Assembly (NCBI GenBank): GCA_028687935.1
Contig: JAQTZE010000001.1
Location: 186,001 to 250,000, forward strand
Direction of reading: 5' to 3'
From: Sulfurimonas sp.
Lineage (GTDB): Bacteria; Campylobacterota; Campylobacteria; Campylobacterales; Sulfurimonadaceae
Length of the DNA stretch: 64,000 nucleotides
Positions 53,292 through 62,334 of this stretch are shown here, piece after piece (within the stretch, counting starts at the first letter, position 1; every line of letters starts with the position of its first letter). The notes beneath the pieces were generated by a model, which did no database searches, was not told the origin of the DNA, and saw only the letters and a program-made list of their open reading frames with translations. The translations under genes and the position numbers were made by a program.

Positions 53292-54470
53292 ATGAAAACA
53301 ACGTTGATAATAGGTGCAGGTGGAGTAAGTCGTGTGGTTGTCTATAAATGTGTACAAAACGCAGATGTATTTGGAAAGATCGTTTTAGCAAGTAGAACAA
53401 AAAGTAAATGCGATGCTATTAGAGATGAGCTTCCAAACGCAGCGATAGAAACAGCGAGTGTGGATGCAGACAATACAGAGGAGCTTATCAAACTTATCGA
53501 GTCGTGTAAGCCAAGTATCGTTATCAATGTGGCACTTCCTTACCAAGATCTTACTATCATGGACGCGTGTATTGCGACAAAAACGCCATACCTCGATACT
53601 GCAAACTATGAGCATCCTGATGAAGCGAAGTTTGAGTATAAACTTCAGTGGGAAAGAGACGCTGCGTTTAAAGAAGCTGGTATCATGGGACTTTTGGGCT
53701 CTGGTTTTGATCCGGGTGCTACAAATATTTTCTGTGCATATGCACAAAAACACTATTTTGATGAGATTCATACTATTGATATCCTTGACTGCAATGCAGG
53801 CGATCATGGTTATGCGTTTGCAACGAATTTTAACCCTGAAATTAACCTTCGTGAAGTCTCTGCAAAAGGGCGTTACTGGGAAAATGGGAAGTGGATAGAG
53901 ACAGAGCCAATGGAGATCATGCAGGTGTGGGATTATCCTGAGGTTGGTCCAAAAGACTCTTATCTTCTTTACCATGAAGAGATGGAATCACTTGTACAAA
54001 ACATTAAAGGTCTCAAACGCATCAGATTTTTCATGACATTTGGTCAAAGTTATTTGACGCATATGAAGTGTTTGGAAAATGTTGGAATGTTAGGCATAGA
54101 AGAGGTAGAACACAAAGGAATGAAAATCGTTCCAATGGAGTTTTTAAAAACATTGCTTCCTGATCCTGCATCTCTTGGTCCAAGAACGAAAGGCAAAACA
54201 AACATCGGTATCGTAGCCGAGGGAATCAAAGAGGGCGTGAAGAAAAAAATCTATATCTACCAAGTAAAAGATCATGAAGAGTGTTTTAAAGAGACAAACT
54301 CTCAAGGTGTCTCTTATACGACGGGTGTTCCTGCGATGATTGGTGCAAAACTGATGCTCAAAGGTATTTGGAGCGGGGTAGGTGTCTTTAACATGGAGCA
54401 AATGGATCCTGATCCGTTTATGGAAGAGATGAACACACAAGGTCTTCCTTGGCAGATAAAAGAGCTGTAG
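53292..54470 (+). CDS. Carboxynorspermidine synthase (saccharopine dehydrogenase family)
   Basis: A 392-residue enzyme that joins aspartate semialdehyde to a diamine with NADPH, the first step of the alternative spermidine/norspermidine route. The N-terminal Rossmann motif is LIIGAGGVSRVVVYKC. VINVALPYQDLTIMDAC, LDTANYEHPDE and GFDPGATNIFCAYA follow the saccharopine dehydrogenase-like pattern of CANSDH. The frame opens at 53256, but AAGGAGAGAG precedes ATG 53292. The matching decarboxylase nspC lies one gene downstream, which fixes the assignment. Confidence 0.9.
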   Translation: MKTTLIIGAGGVSRVVVYKCVQNADVFGKIVLASRTKSKCDAIRDELPNAAIETASVDADNTEELIKLIESCKPSIVINVALPYQDLTIMDACIATKTPYLDTANYEHPDEAKFEYKLQWERDAAFKEAGIMGLLGSGFDPGATNIFCAYAQKHYFDEIHTIDILDCNAGDHGYAFATNFNPEINLREVSAKGRYWENGKWIETEPMEIMQVWDYPEVGPKDSYLLYHEEMESLVQNIKGLKRIRFFMTFGQSYLTHMKCLENVGMLGIEEVEHKGMKIVPMEFLKTLLPDPASLGPRTKGKTNIGIVAEGIKEGVKKKIYIYQVKDHEECFKETNSQGVSYTTGVPAMIGAKLMLKGIWSGVGVFNMEQMDPDPFMEEMNTQGLPWQIKEL

Positions 54471-54483
54471 TCTCTTAAAAAAT

Positions 54484-55323
54484 ATGGATTTCAAAAGCCT
54501 TGTCGATACAATAGAATCTCTGCCTCCTTTGTCAGAGTCTGCTGTATTGATACGCAGACTTTATGCAGGTGGCGCGAATAATGTCAATATAACGCGATTG
54601 AGAAATATTATCGAAGCTGACGTGCTTTTAAGTGCGAATATCCTCAAGATGATAAACGCACCCGCATATGGCTTTTATCGACAAATTACTTCAATACATC
54701 AGGCCATCACACTCTTTGGTACACAAATTATTTATGCACTTGTTATCAGTTATGCTATGCATGAAAAACTTGTCGCAAATTTGAGACCTTACAATATAAC
54801 AAATGAAGTATTCAATGATATCTGTCACTTACAAAGTACGCTATTGACTCAATGGTATGCGACAATCGATCTCAAACGAGCACAGTTCCTTGCTCCTTTA
54901 GCTCTTATGATGGAAATTGGCAAACTTATTTTGGCAAAAGTCATCACACACGAAGGAAAGATAAAAGATTTTAAAGATGGACTTGCGTTTTGTGCAGATA
55001 TTGTCAATTATGAAGACTCTTTTTGTGGGACATCTTCTTACTATCTCTCGGCCTTACTTTTTGATCACTGGAATATGGAACCGCTCTATGTGCAGATGCT
55101 CAAAGGTCTAGATTACGAACGAGATTATTCAGAGAAACTGCAAGAGTATATAGAGATTCTTGATGTGGTGCGAACTGCCATTAATGTAAAAGAGATATTG
55201 ACAAATGAATCTATTCATAAAGCAAGTCATATGGTCACTTTAATGGGGCTTGATGCACACTATTTTGAGAGTGTGGCAAAACGTATCAAACAAACATATA
55301 TACAAAATTCACAGACGAGGTAA
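54484..55323 (+). CDS. HDOD domain protein
   Basis: A 279-residue protein made of one HDOD domain (LPPLSESAVLIRRLYAGGANNVNITRLRNIIEADVLLSANILKMINAPAYGFYRQITSIHQAITLFG) plus a helical tail. HDOD proteins are HD-like but without hydrolase residues and usually act in signalling or regulation. It lies between the carboxynorspermidine synthase and decarboxylase genes with gaps of 13 and 6 bases, so it is co-transcribed with the polyamine pathway. A regulatory link to polyamines is an inference. Confidence 0.88.
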   Translation: MDFKSLVDTIESLPPLSESAVLIRRLYAGGANNVNITRLRNIIEADVLLSANILKMINAPAYGFYRQITSIHQAITLFGTQIIYALVISYAMHEKLVANLRPYNITNEVFNDICHLQSTLLTQWYATIDLKRAQFLAPLALMMEIGKLILAKVITHEGKIKDFKDGLAFCADIVNYEDSFCGTSSYYLSALLFDHWNMEPLYVQMLKGLDYERDYSEKLQEYIEILDVVRTAINVKEILTNESIHKASHMVTLMGLDAHYFESVAKRIKQTYIQNSQTR

Positions 55324-55329
55324 AAGAAA

Positions 55330-56466
55330 ATGATGCACAATTTTGATGCCGTAGAAACGCCATGCTATATTTGCGAAGAAGAACTTTTAGAAAAAAATTT
55401 AAAACTTTTTGAGTATGTGCAAAATAAAAGTGGAGCAAAAATTATCCTTGCACTCAAAGGTTTTGCGATGTGGAGTACCTTTCCTCTGGTAGAGCAATAT
55501 CTCAAAGGATGTACAGCAAGCGGACTGCATGAAGCACTTTTGGCGCGACAATATTTCAAAGGTGAGGTACATACTTACTCACCTGCGTTTAAAGATGAAG
55601 AGATAGACGAGATTGCTACGATATCTGATGACATTGTATTTAACTCACCAAATCAACTTTTTAAGTATGTAGAAAGAGTTAAAGATATCAATCCAAATAT
55701 CAAAATTTCTCTGCGTATCAATCCAGAATACTCAGCATCACCAAAAGACATCTACAATCCTTGCGGTATCTACTCGCGTTTAGGAACGACTTTGGCAAAT
55801 TTTGATGAGGGTGTATTGGAATATGTTGACGGTCTTAATTTTCATGCACTCTGTGAGCAAAATGTAGACGCGCTTGAGGCTGTTTTAGATGCCTTTGAAG
55901 AGAAATTCTCAAAATATTTCAAAGAGCTCAAATACATCAATTTCGGTGGCGGCCATCATATCACAAAAGAGGGCTATGATGTTGAGCGACTGATAGAAGT
56001 GATACAAAACTTCAAAGCAAAATATGATGTTGATGTTTATCTTGAACCAGGTGAAGCTGTCGGTTGGCAGACGGGAACATTAGTTGCAACTGTACTTGAT
56101 ACCTTTAACAACGGAATGAATGTAGCAATTTTGGATAGTTCTGCAGAAGCACATATGCCTGATACTCTTGCTATGCCATACCGTGCAATGGTTCGCGGTT
56201 CTGGTGAGGCTGATGAGAAGGATTATACCTACAGATTTGGTGGCAACACTTGTCTCGCTGGAGACATAATGGGAGATTACTCCTTTGATCAACCCTTACA
56301 AATTGGTGATAAAGTTATTTTTGAAGATCAGATTCACTACACTTTTGTTAAAAATACAACTTTTAATGGTATAAGATTACCATCGTTAGCTATTTATAGA
56401 AAAAATGGCAAACTTGATATTATTAAAGATTTCGGATACGAAGATTATAAAAACAGACTTTCTTGA
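55330..56466 (+). CDS. nspC: Carboxynorspermidine/carboxyspermidine decarboxylase
   Basis: A 378-residue PLP-dependent alanine racemase-fold decarboxylase that completes norspermidine or spermidine synthesis. The PLP lysine is in IILALKGFAMW (near residue 43). SLRINPEYS, NFGGGHHITKEGYD, LEPGEAVGWQ and the active-site cysteine region FGGNTCLAGD are as in NspC. Start ATG 55330 or 55333. It pairs with the synthase upstream. The product in this lineage is more often spermidine than norspermidine, which the sequence alone cannot settle. Confidence 0.94.
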   Translation: MMHNFDAVETPCYICEEELLEKNLKLFEYVQNKSGAKIILALKGFAMWSTFPLVEQYLKGCTASGLHEALLARQYFKGEVHTYSPAFKDEEIDEIATISDDIVFNSPNQLFKYVERVKDINPNIKISLRINPEYSASPKDIYNPCGIYSRLGTTLANFDEGVLEYVDGLNFHALCEQNVDALEAVLDAFEEKFSKYFKELKYINFGGGHHITKEGYDVERLIEVIQNFKAKYDVDVYLEPGEAVGWQTGTLVATVLDTFNNGMNVAILDSSAEAHMPDTLAMPYRAMVRGSGEADEKDYTYRFGGNTCLAGDIMGDYSFDQPLQIGDKVIFEDQIHYTFVKNTTFNGIRLPSLAIYRKNGKLDIIKDFGYEDYKNRLS

Positions 56467-56491
56467 ACAAAAGTCTAAAAAAGGATGAGAA

Positions 56492-57043
56492 ATGTTCGAA
56501 GATAAAGAAAAATGGAATAAAAAGTATTTGGAATTTCCTATGCCTGAGGGCACGTCAAATATTTTGGAAAAATATCTAGTAAACGCAGTCGTAGGTCAAG
56601 CACTTGATATCGCTTGTGGAACAGGACGAAATACACACTTTTTAGCAGATAAAGGCTTTTTAGTGGATGCTGTTGATTTTTCAGATTATGCACTCTCAAA
56701 AGTCAGAAAAAGTTCTACGATTAACAAAATAGAATCAGATCTGGATAAGTACAATATCACGCCTAAAAAATATGATTTAATTGTTAATATTAACTATCTT
56801 AATCGTCGTCTTGTTTCTCAGATGAAAGATGGCCTCAAAGAGGGTGGAATCATCGTATTTGAGACTTTTATTCTTGCGCATGGAGATTATAAGCATGAGA
56901 CCATGAATTTAGATTATCTTCTAAGAAAAAATGAGCTTTTACACTCATTTATTGGCTTAGATATTATCTATTATGAAGAGAGAGATGATATCAACCTTCG
57001 CGGAGAAAAAGTAAAGATTGCTTCTTTAGTGGCTAAAAAATAG
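56492..57043 (+). CDS. Class I SAM-dependent methyltransferase (TehB-like)
   Basis: A 183-residue methyltransferase. The SAM-binding motif is ALDIACGTGRNTHFLADKGF (near residues 47-66) with an acid in VDAVDFSDYAL, followed by KYDLIVNINYLNR and LKEGGIIVFETF. It resembles the small TehB/thiopurine-type group. Substrate is unknown. AAAAAGGATGAGAA before the ATG is a good ribosome site. It follows nspC by 25 bases and ends 5 bases from the convergent recO. Confidence 0.87.
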   Translation: MFEDKEKWNKKYLEFPMPEGTSNILEKYLVNAVVGQALDIACGTGRNTHFLADKGFLVDAVDFSDYALSKVRKSSTINKIESDLDKYNITPKKYDLIVNINYLNRRLVSQMKDGLKEGGIIVFETFILAHGDYKHETMNLDYLLRKNELLHSFIGLDIIYYEERDDINLRGEKVKIASLVAKK

Positions 57044-57048
57044 AGGGT

Positions 57049-57669
57049 TTATAAGCCCTCAAGTAATAGATTCCACAATATATCAACTTCTTCATCATTT
57101 AAAAAAAGAGTAGATTTGTTCTCAAAGAGTTCTTTGATACCATGGGCATTTATATGTGCTACTTTTGCACATGATTTATGTGCAGGAAGATAGGCTCGTA
57201 AAAGTGTTATTTCACTCTTTTTGATTTTTTGTGAACACAAAAAGCATACATTTTCTTTATGCAATCTTCCCTCATGCTCAAGTAGTTTGGTATAGGCTTC
57301 AATAGCAACACGTTTGGGATTTTGTTTATTCCAGTCTTTGGAAGCATTGTTTATTAGCTCGAAGTAAAAATCCCCGAGTTCTTCTGCTTCTTTGAGATGT
57401 TTATAAAAAAGAGAAGTGAAATCTTGCCAAAGCCGTAAGAGTTTATAATCATGTATCCATTTAAAACCTATATGGATAACATCCTTGAGTCTTCCAATTG
57501 TGGATTTAGAAGAGGGTTCTATCTCATAGTCTATTTTAAAGCCTAGATTGATGACTCCATGTCTTGCTCCATAGAACCTATAAAGAGTCTCTAAGCTGCC
57601 CTTTGATAGTATTGTGACTATCAAGTCTTCGTCTTTGACCTTGTTAAGATTTATGATATAACCTTCCAC
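57049..57669 (-). CDS. recO: DNA recombination protein RecO (epsilonproteobacterial form)
   Basis: A 206-residue protein with an OB-fold N-terminus (MEGYIINLNKVKDEDLIVTILSKGSLETLYRFYGARHG), a helical middle and a C-terminal cysteine cluster (VCFLCSQKI...AHKSCAK) that can hold zinc. RecO loads RecA with RecR and anneals strands. It is shorter than the roughly 240-residue enterobacterial RecO but like those of Helicobacter and Campylobacter relatives. It is the only minus-strand protein gene in this part of the window. Confidence 0.85.
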   Translation of the reverse strand: MEGYIINLNKVKDEDLIVTILSKGSLETLYRFYGARHGVINLGFKIDYEIEPSSKSTIGRLKDVIHIGFKWIHDYKLLRLWQDFTSLFYKHLKEAEELGDFYFELINNASKDWNKQNPKRVAIEAYTKLLEHEGRLHKENVCFLCSQKIKKSEITLLRAYLPAHKSCAKVAHINAHGIKELFENKSTLFLNDEEVDILWNLLLEGL

Positions 57670-57840
57670 TTACTGCTTCCTAATTACACAAATTGTAAAT
57701 ATTTTTTGAAAAATTGTATCAATATTATACTCCTTTAAACCTTTAAACTGTACAATATAGGCACTTATCTCTAAATAGACTAAGTTTCTTTAAAAAGAGA
57801 TTAAATTTATACAAAGTTTGCATTTTTGCTAAGGGATTGT

Positions 57841-57861
57841 TATCTAAATTATTTTTAGATA
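57841..57861. promoter_or_regulatory. Inverted repeat upstream of gltB
   Basis: TATCTAAA (57841-57848) and TTTAGATA (57854-57861) are perfect 8-base inverted repeats with a 5-base centre, 33 bases before the gltB ATG. The spot suits an operator or a leader hairpin. The rest of the 224-base gap from recO is AT-rich and must contain two divergent promoters; I could not fix their boxes. Confidence 0.45.
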
Positions 57862-57893
57862 GTATTAGACATTCATAGAAATTGGGAGTTGAA

Positions 57894-60800
57894 ATGGTTG
57901 AATATCATGATTTATTAAGATCTTTTAAGGACAACTGTGGTTTTGGTCTTGTTGCCAACATCAATAATAAGGCGTCTTACAAGGTACTAGATGATGCTGT
58001 TACGGCACTAGAAAGAATGATGCACCGCGGAGCGGTTGCAGCAGATGGAAAAACAGGGGATGGAAGTGGACTTTTACTCTCCATGCCAGTAGATTTTCTC
58101 CGCCAAGAAGCAGAAAAACATGGAGTAGAATTACCAAAGCAGTTTGCAGTAGCTTCGGTGTTTACAAAAAATAGAGCACATTTAAAGATTATAGATGAGA
58201 TCTGTGCTGCAAATGACCTTAAAGTAGTATTGCACCGTGATGTACCGGTTGACTCTATTGCTCTTGGAAAACAGGCACTTGCTTCTTTACCACATATTGT
58301 GCAACTTTTTATTACTCCGAACTCTATTATGGCAACAAACAGATTTGATGCACTCTTATACTTGAGCCGTAAGGAATCTGAGCATAAACTTACTAAAGAT
58401 AGAGATTTTTATATCGCTTCTATGAGCTCTAAGGTTCTTTCTTATAAAGGTCTTATTATGCCAACGCATATTAAAGAGTTCTATAAAGATTTACAAAATG
58501 AAAATTTTAAAATATCTTTTTCACTCTTTCACCAAAGATTTTCTACAAATACACTTCCAGAATGGAGACTTGCACAACCGTTTCGTGCAGTAGCACATAA
58601 TGGTGAAATTAACTCTGTTGAAGGTAATCGTATCAACGTAGAGATCAAATCTGAATCTATCAAAAGTGAAGTTTTTACAGATGAAGAGATCCAAAGAATA
58701 CTTCCTATTTTGCAGCTTAACTCTTCTGATAGTGCAAGTGCAGATAACTTTTTAGAATTTTTGATTGTAAATGGTGTCGATTTCTTTAAAGCTGTACGTG
58801 CAGTTATCCCATCAGCATGGCAAAATGCTCCACATATGGACCCAGAACTTCGTGCATTTTACGAGTTCCACTCTACAGTTTTTGAAGCTTGGGATGGTCC
58901 AGCTGCGTTTTCTGTAACAGATGGCCGTTATATCGGTTGTGTTCTTGATAGAAATGGTTTGCGTCCTTCAAAATACATCATCACAAAAGATGATAACCTT
59001 CTTATAGCAAGTGAATACGGTGTTGTAGATATTCCTGAAGAAAATATCAAAGAGAGAGGTCGTCTGCAGTCTGGAGAGATGTTAGGCCTTGACCTCAAAT
59101 TTGGAAAAATTCTTAAAAACAATGAGATAGATGACTATCTTAAAAGCTCAAATCCATATATGAAATGGCTTAATGAGCACATGATCTATCTACAAGAGCA
59201 TATTGAAGAGCAATATGGTACTTCATGTGATTTCAATAAAGACAACTTTATAGAGAGACAAAGATTTTTCAACATTACACAAGAGGTTGTTGAGCAAGTT
59301 ATAGAACCAATGTATAAAGAAGGAAAAGAGGCTGTTGGTTCAATGGGTGATGATACACCGTTGGCTGCGTTTTCACAAAAACAACGTTCATTTACAGATT
59401 TTTTCAAGCAAAAATTTGCTCAAGTAACAAACCCACCGATTGATCCAATCCGTGAAAAAGTTGTCATGAGCTTAAATACAGGCTTTGGAGAAATTCACAA
59501 TATTTTGGATGAAGTGCCTACACATGCACATCGTTTAAAATCGATTTCACCAATCATGACAAGTGAAAAGCTTGAAGTATTAAAATCATTCGGTGATAAA
59601 AAATCACCTCGTTATCAATCTTATTATCATAACTCTACATTTTCAACTGCGTATAGTGGAGAGTTGAAAAGCGGACTCGATGCTTTGGTTGAAAAAGTAG
59701 TCAGTGCTGTGAGAGACGGTGGAACACGAATTGTTATCCTTGATGATAGAGATTTTAGTAAAACAAATAAAATTATCCCGATGGCAATGGCTGTTGGACG
59801 TATAAATTTTGCTCTTTTAAAAGCAAAAATTCGTCATCTTGTCTCTATGATCGCTGTGACAGGAGAAGTTGTTGATTCTCATGCTGCCGCGATTTTAATA
59901 GGGTATGGCGCAAGTGCTGTCTATCCAAATCTACTTTTTACTACGGTTGTAGATCAAGTAGAAAAATCAAATACTATCAATATGAGTTGTCAAGAAGCTA
60001 TTAAGGCAGTTCATAGCGCCCTAAACGCAGGTCTTTTGAAAATAATGTCTAAAATGGGTATTGCTACAATTGCATCATATAGAAACGCAGGTCTGTTTGA
60101 TGTTCTTGGTCTTTCTCGTGAGATCGTAGAAGAGTGTTTTGAGACTTCAAAAAGTGCTCTCCACGGACTTACATATAGTGATATTGATGAGAGAATCTCG
60201 AAAAATCATGCAGATGCTTTCAGAGAAAATGGATTTAATAAAATATTCCCATTAAATATTGGTGGTTTTTATAAATTTTACAATGATCAAGAGCACCATG
60301 ACTTCGGTCCTGCTGTTATTCATGCTATTCATGCGCTCTCAGCGAGTGGCAAAAAAGAAGATTATGATAGACTAAACGCAATTGTAAATAAACGCGGTCT
60401 TAAATTTATTCGTGACTTTTTTGAACTTAAATCTGATAGAAAAGCCATCAATATCTCTGAAGTAGAACCAAAAGAAGTAATCTTTAAAAGATTTGCAACT
60501 GCTGCTATGAGTCTTGGTTCTATCTCTCCTGAAGCGCACGAGACACTTGCTATTGCGATGAACCGCATTGGAGCTCAATCAAACTCAGGTGAGGGTGGTG
60601 AAGATTCCGCGCGTTTTGATACAGAAAGAAACTCGAAGATTAAGCAAGTAGCATCAGGACGTTTTGGTGTAACTCCAGCGTATCTTAGAAGTGCTGAAGA
60701 GATTCAGATCAAAGTAGCACAAGGTGCAAAACCGGGTGAAGGTGGACAACTTCCAGGACATAAAGTTTCTCCACTTATTGGAAAACTACGTCATACAGTT

Positions 60801-62333
60801 CCAGGTGTTACACTTATCTCACCACCACCGCACCATGATATCTACTCTATCGAGGATTTAGCACAACTCATATTTGATATGAAACAAGTAAATCCTAAAG
60901 CAAAAGTAGCAGTGAAACTTGTTTCTACTATTGGTGTAGGAACAATCGCAGCTGGTGTTGCAAAAGCGTATGCAGATAAGATTATTATCTCTGGCGGTGA
61001 TGGTGGCACAGGTGCTGCACCTCTTACTTCTATCAAATTTGCAGGAAATCCATGGGAACTGGGTCTGAGTGAAGCGCACAATGCGCTCAAAGCAAATCAT
61101 TTACGTGGATTAGTACAACTTCAAACGGACGGTGGTCTCAAAACTGGTCTAGATGTTGTAAAAGCGGCACTTTTAGGTGCAGAGTCTTACGCGTTTGGTA
61201 CAGGAGTTTTAACAATCGTTGGTTGTAAAATGCTTCGTATTTGTCACGTAAATAAATGTTCTGTTGGTATTGCTACGCAAAATGAAAAACTACGTCAGGA
61301 GTTTTTTAAAGGTCATGTGGATCAAGTTATAAACTTTTTCACATTCTTAGCAGAAGATGTTCGTTCTATCATGGCGGAACTTGGATATGCTACGATGGAA
61401 GAGATGATAGGTCGTGTTGATTTGCTTAAAGTTGTTGATGACAAATTTGCTCAAAAATTCGACTTCTCTTCAGTGCTACACGAAGAATCAGGCTTTAATA
61501 CATGTCAACAGCCAAGCAATCCTCCTTTTGATGATAATGCGTTTGAACATGATGTACTCAAAGAAGCTATGCATGCTATCAAGCATCCTGAACATCCTAT
61601 TCGTATTACAAGAGAGATTACGAACCTTCATAGAAGTTTTGGTGCTCTTGTAAGTGGTGAAATTGCTCAATATTACGGTGATAGTGGGCTCAAAGCTGAT
61701 ACGATCAAGATACAACTGCAAGGAATCGCGGGTCAAGCACTTGGTGCATTCTTGATAAACGGTGTTTCTATTTATCTTAAAGGTGTGGCAAATGACTACA
61801 TTGGAAAAGGTATGCACGGTGGTAAAATAATCGTTACTTCACAAAACGAAGGTGAGCGATATAGTGCTGGTGGAAATACTTGTCTCTATGGTGCAACAGG
61901 TGGGAAACTCTATATCTCAGGCTGTGTTGGTGAGCGATATGCAGTGCGTAACTCAGGAGCTATCTCTATCGTAGAAGGTACTGGCGATAATGCTTGTGAG
62001 TATATGACAGGTGGTATCGTAGCAATTTTAGGCCGTACTGGTATCAACTTTGGTGCTGGTATGACAGGTGGTGTTGCATTTATTTATGATGAAGATCATA
62101 GTTTTGTTGAAAACGTGAACCGTGAACTTGTTGAAGCGATACGTATTGATACGGATGAAGGTGCTGATGCTAGACACCTACTCAAAAGATTACTAAAAGA
62201 TTATGTTGTAGAAACGCAAAGTAAAAAAGGTAAAGAGTTGCTAGAGAACTTTAGAGTAGAAGTGAGAAACTTCTGGCTTGTTCGCCCTAAAAATTTAACA
62301 AAACTACCTCTTAACCTAGAGAATGGAGACTAA
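57894..62333 (+). CDS. gltB: Glutamate synthase (NADPH) large subunit
   Basis: A 1479-residue enzyme that makes two glutamates from glutamine and 2-oxoglutarate. The N-terminal glutaminase uses Cys15 of DNCGFGLVA, exposed after removal of a 14-residue propeptide. Next come the central domain, the FMN/2-oxoglutarate barrel (IGAQSNSGEGGEDSARF and ISGGDGGTGAAPLTS), the 3Fe-4S cysteines (CKMLRICHVNKCSVG) and the C-terminal GxGxG beta-helix. The frame opens at TTG 57882, but GGGAG before ATG 57894 and the propeptide length favour the later start. gltD follows by one base. Confidence 0.97.
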   Translation: MVEYHDLLRSFKDNCGFGLVANINNKASYKVLDDAVTALERMMHRGAVAADGKTGDGSGLLLSMPVDFLRQEAEKHGVELPKQFAVASVFTKNRAHLKIIDEICAANDLKVVLHRDVPVDSIALGKQALASLPHIVQLFITPNSIMATNRFDALLYLSRKESEHKLTKDRDFYIASMSSKVLSYKGLIMPTHIKEFYKDLQNENFKISFSLFHQRFSTNTLPEWRLAQPFRAVAHNGEINSVEGNRINVEIKSESIKSEVFTDEEIQRILPILQLNSSDSASADNFLEFLIVNGVDFFKAVRAVIPSAWQNAPHMDPELRAFYEFHSTVFEAWDGPAAFSVTDGRYIGCVLDRNGLRPSKYIITKDDNLLIASEYGVVDIPEENIKERGRLQSGEMLGLDLKFGKILKNNEIDDYLKSSNPYMKWLNEHMIYLQEHIEEQYGTSCDFNKDNFIERQRFFNITQEVVEQVIEPMYKEGKEAVGSMGDDTPLAAFSQKQRSFTDFFKQKFAQVTNPPIDPIREKVVMSLNTGFGEIHNILDEVPTHAHRLKSISPIMTSEKLEVLKSFGDKKSPRYQSYYHNSTFSTAYSGELKSGLDALVEKVVSAVRDGGTRIVILDDRDFSKTNKIIPMAMAVGRINFALLKAKIRHLVSMIAVTGEVVDSHAAAILIGYGASAVYPNLLFTTVVDQVEKSNTINMSCQEAIKAVHSALNAGLLKIMSKMGIATIASYRNAGLFDVLGLSREIVEECFETSKSALHGLTYSDIDERISKNHADAFRENGFNKIFPLNIGGFYKFYNDQEHHDFGPAVIHAIHALSASGKKEDYDRLNAIVNKRGLKFIRDFFELKSDRKAINISEVEPKEVIFKRFATAAMSLGSISPEAHETLAIAMNRIGAQSNSGEGGEDSARFDTERNSKIKQVASGRFGVTPAYLRSAEEIQIKVAQGAKPGEGGQLPGHKVSPLIGKLRHTVPGVTLISPPPHHDIYSIEDLAQLIFDMKQVNPKAKVAVKLVSTIGVGTIAAGVAKAYADKIIISGGDGGTGAAPLTSIKFAGNPWELGLSEAHNALKANHLRGLVQLQTDGGLKTGLDVVKAALLGAESYAFGTGVLTIVGCKMLRICHVNKCSVGIATQNEKLRQEFFKGHVDQVINFFTFLAEDVRSIMAELGYATMEEMIGRVDLLKVVDDKFAQKFDFSSVLHEESGFNTCQQPSNPPFDDNAFEHDVLKEAMHAIKHPEHPIRITREITNLHRSFGALVSGEIAQYYGDSGLKADTIKIQLQGIAGQALGAFLINGVSIYLKGVANDYIGKGMHGGKIIVTSQNEGERYSAGGNTCLYGATGGKLYISGCVGERYAVRNSGAISIVEGTGDNACEYMTGGIVAILGRTGINFGAGMTGGVAFIYDEDHSFVENVNRELVEAIRIDTDEGADARHLLKRLLKDYVVETQSKKGKELLENFRVEVRNFWLVRPKNLTKLPLNLENGD

Positions 62334-62334
62334 T

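Noticed and set aside
57882..57893. Earlier TTG start for gltB
   Set aside because: It would place the ribosome site inside the gene and lengthen the propeptide; GGGAG before ATG 57894 fits better.
60362..61100. Minus-strand frames opposite gltB
   Set aside because: They lie inside conserved FMN and cluster-binding coding sequence and show no protein family features.
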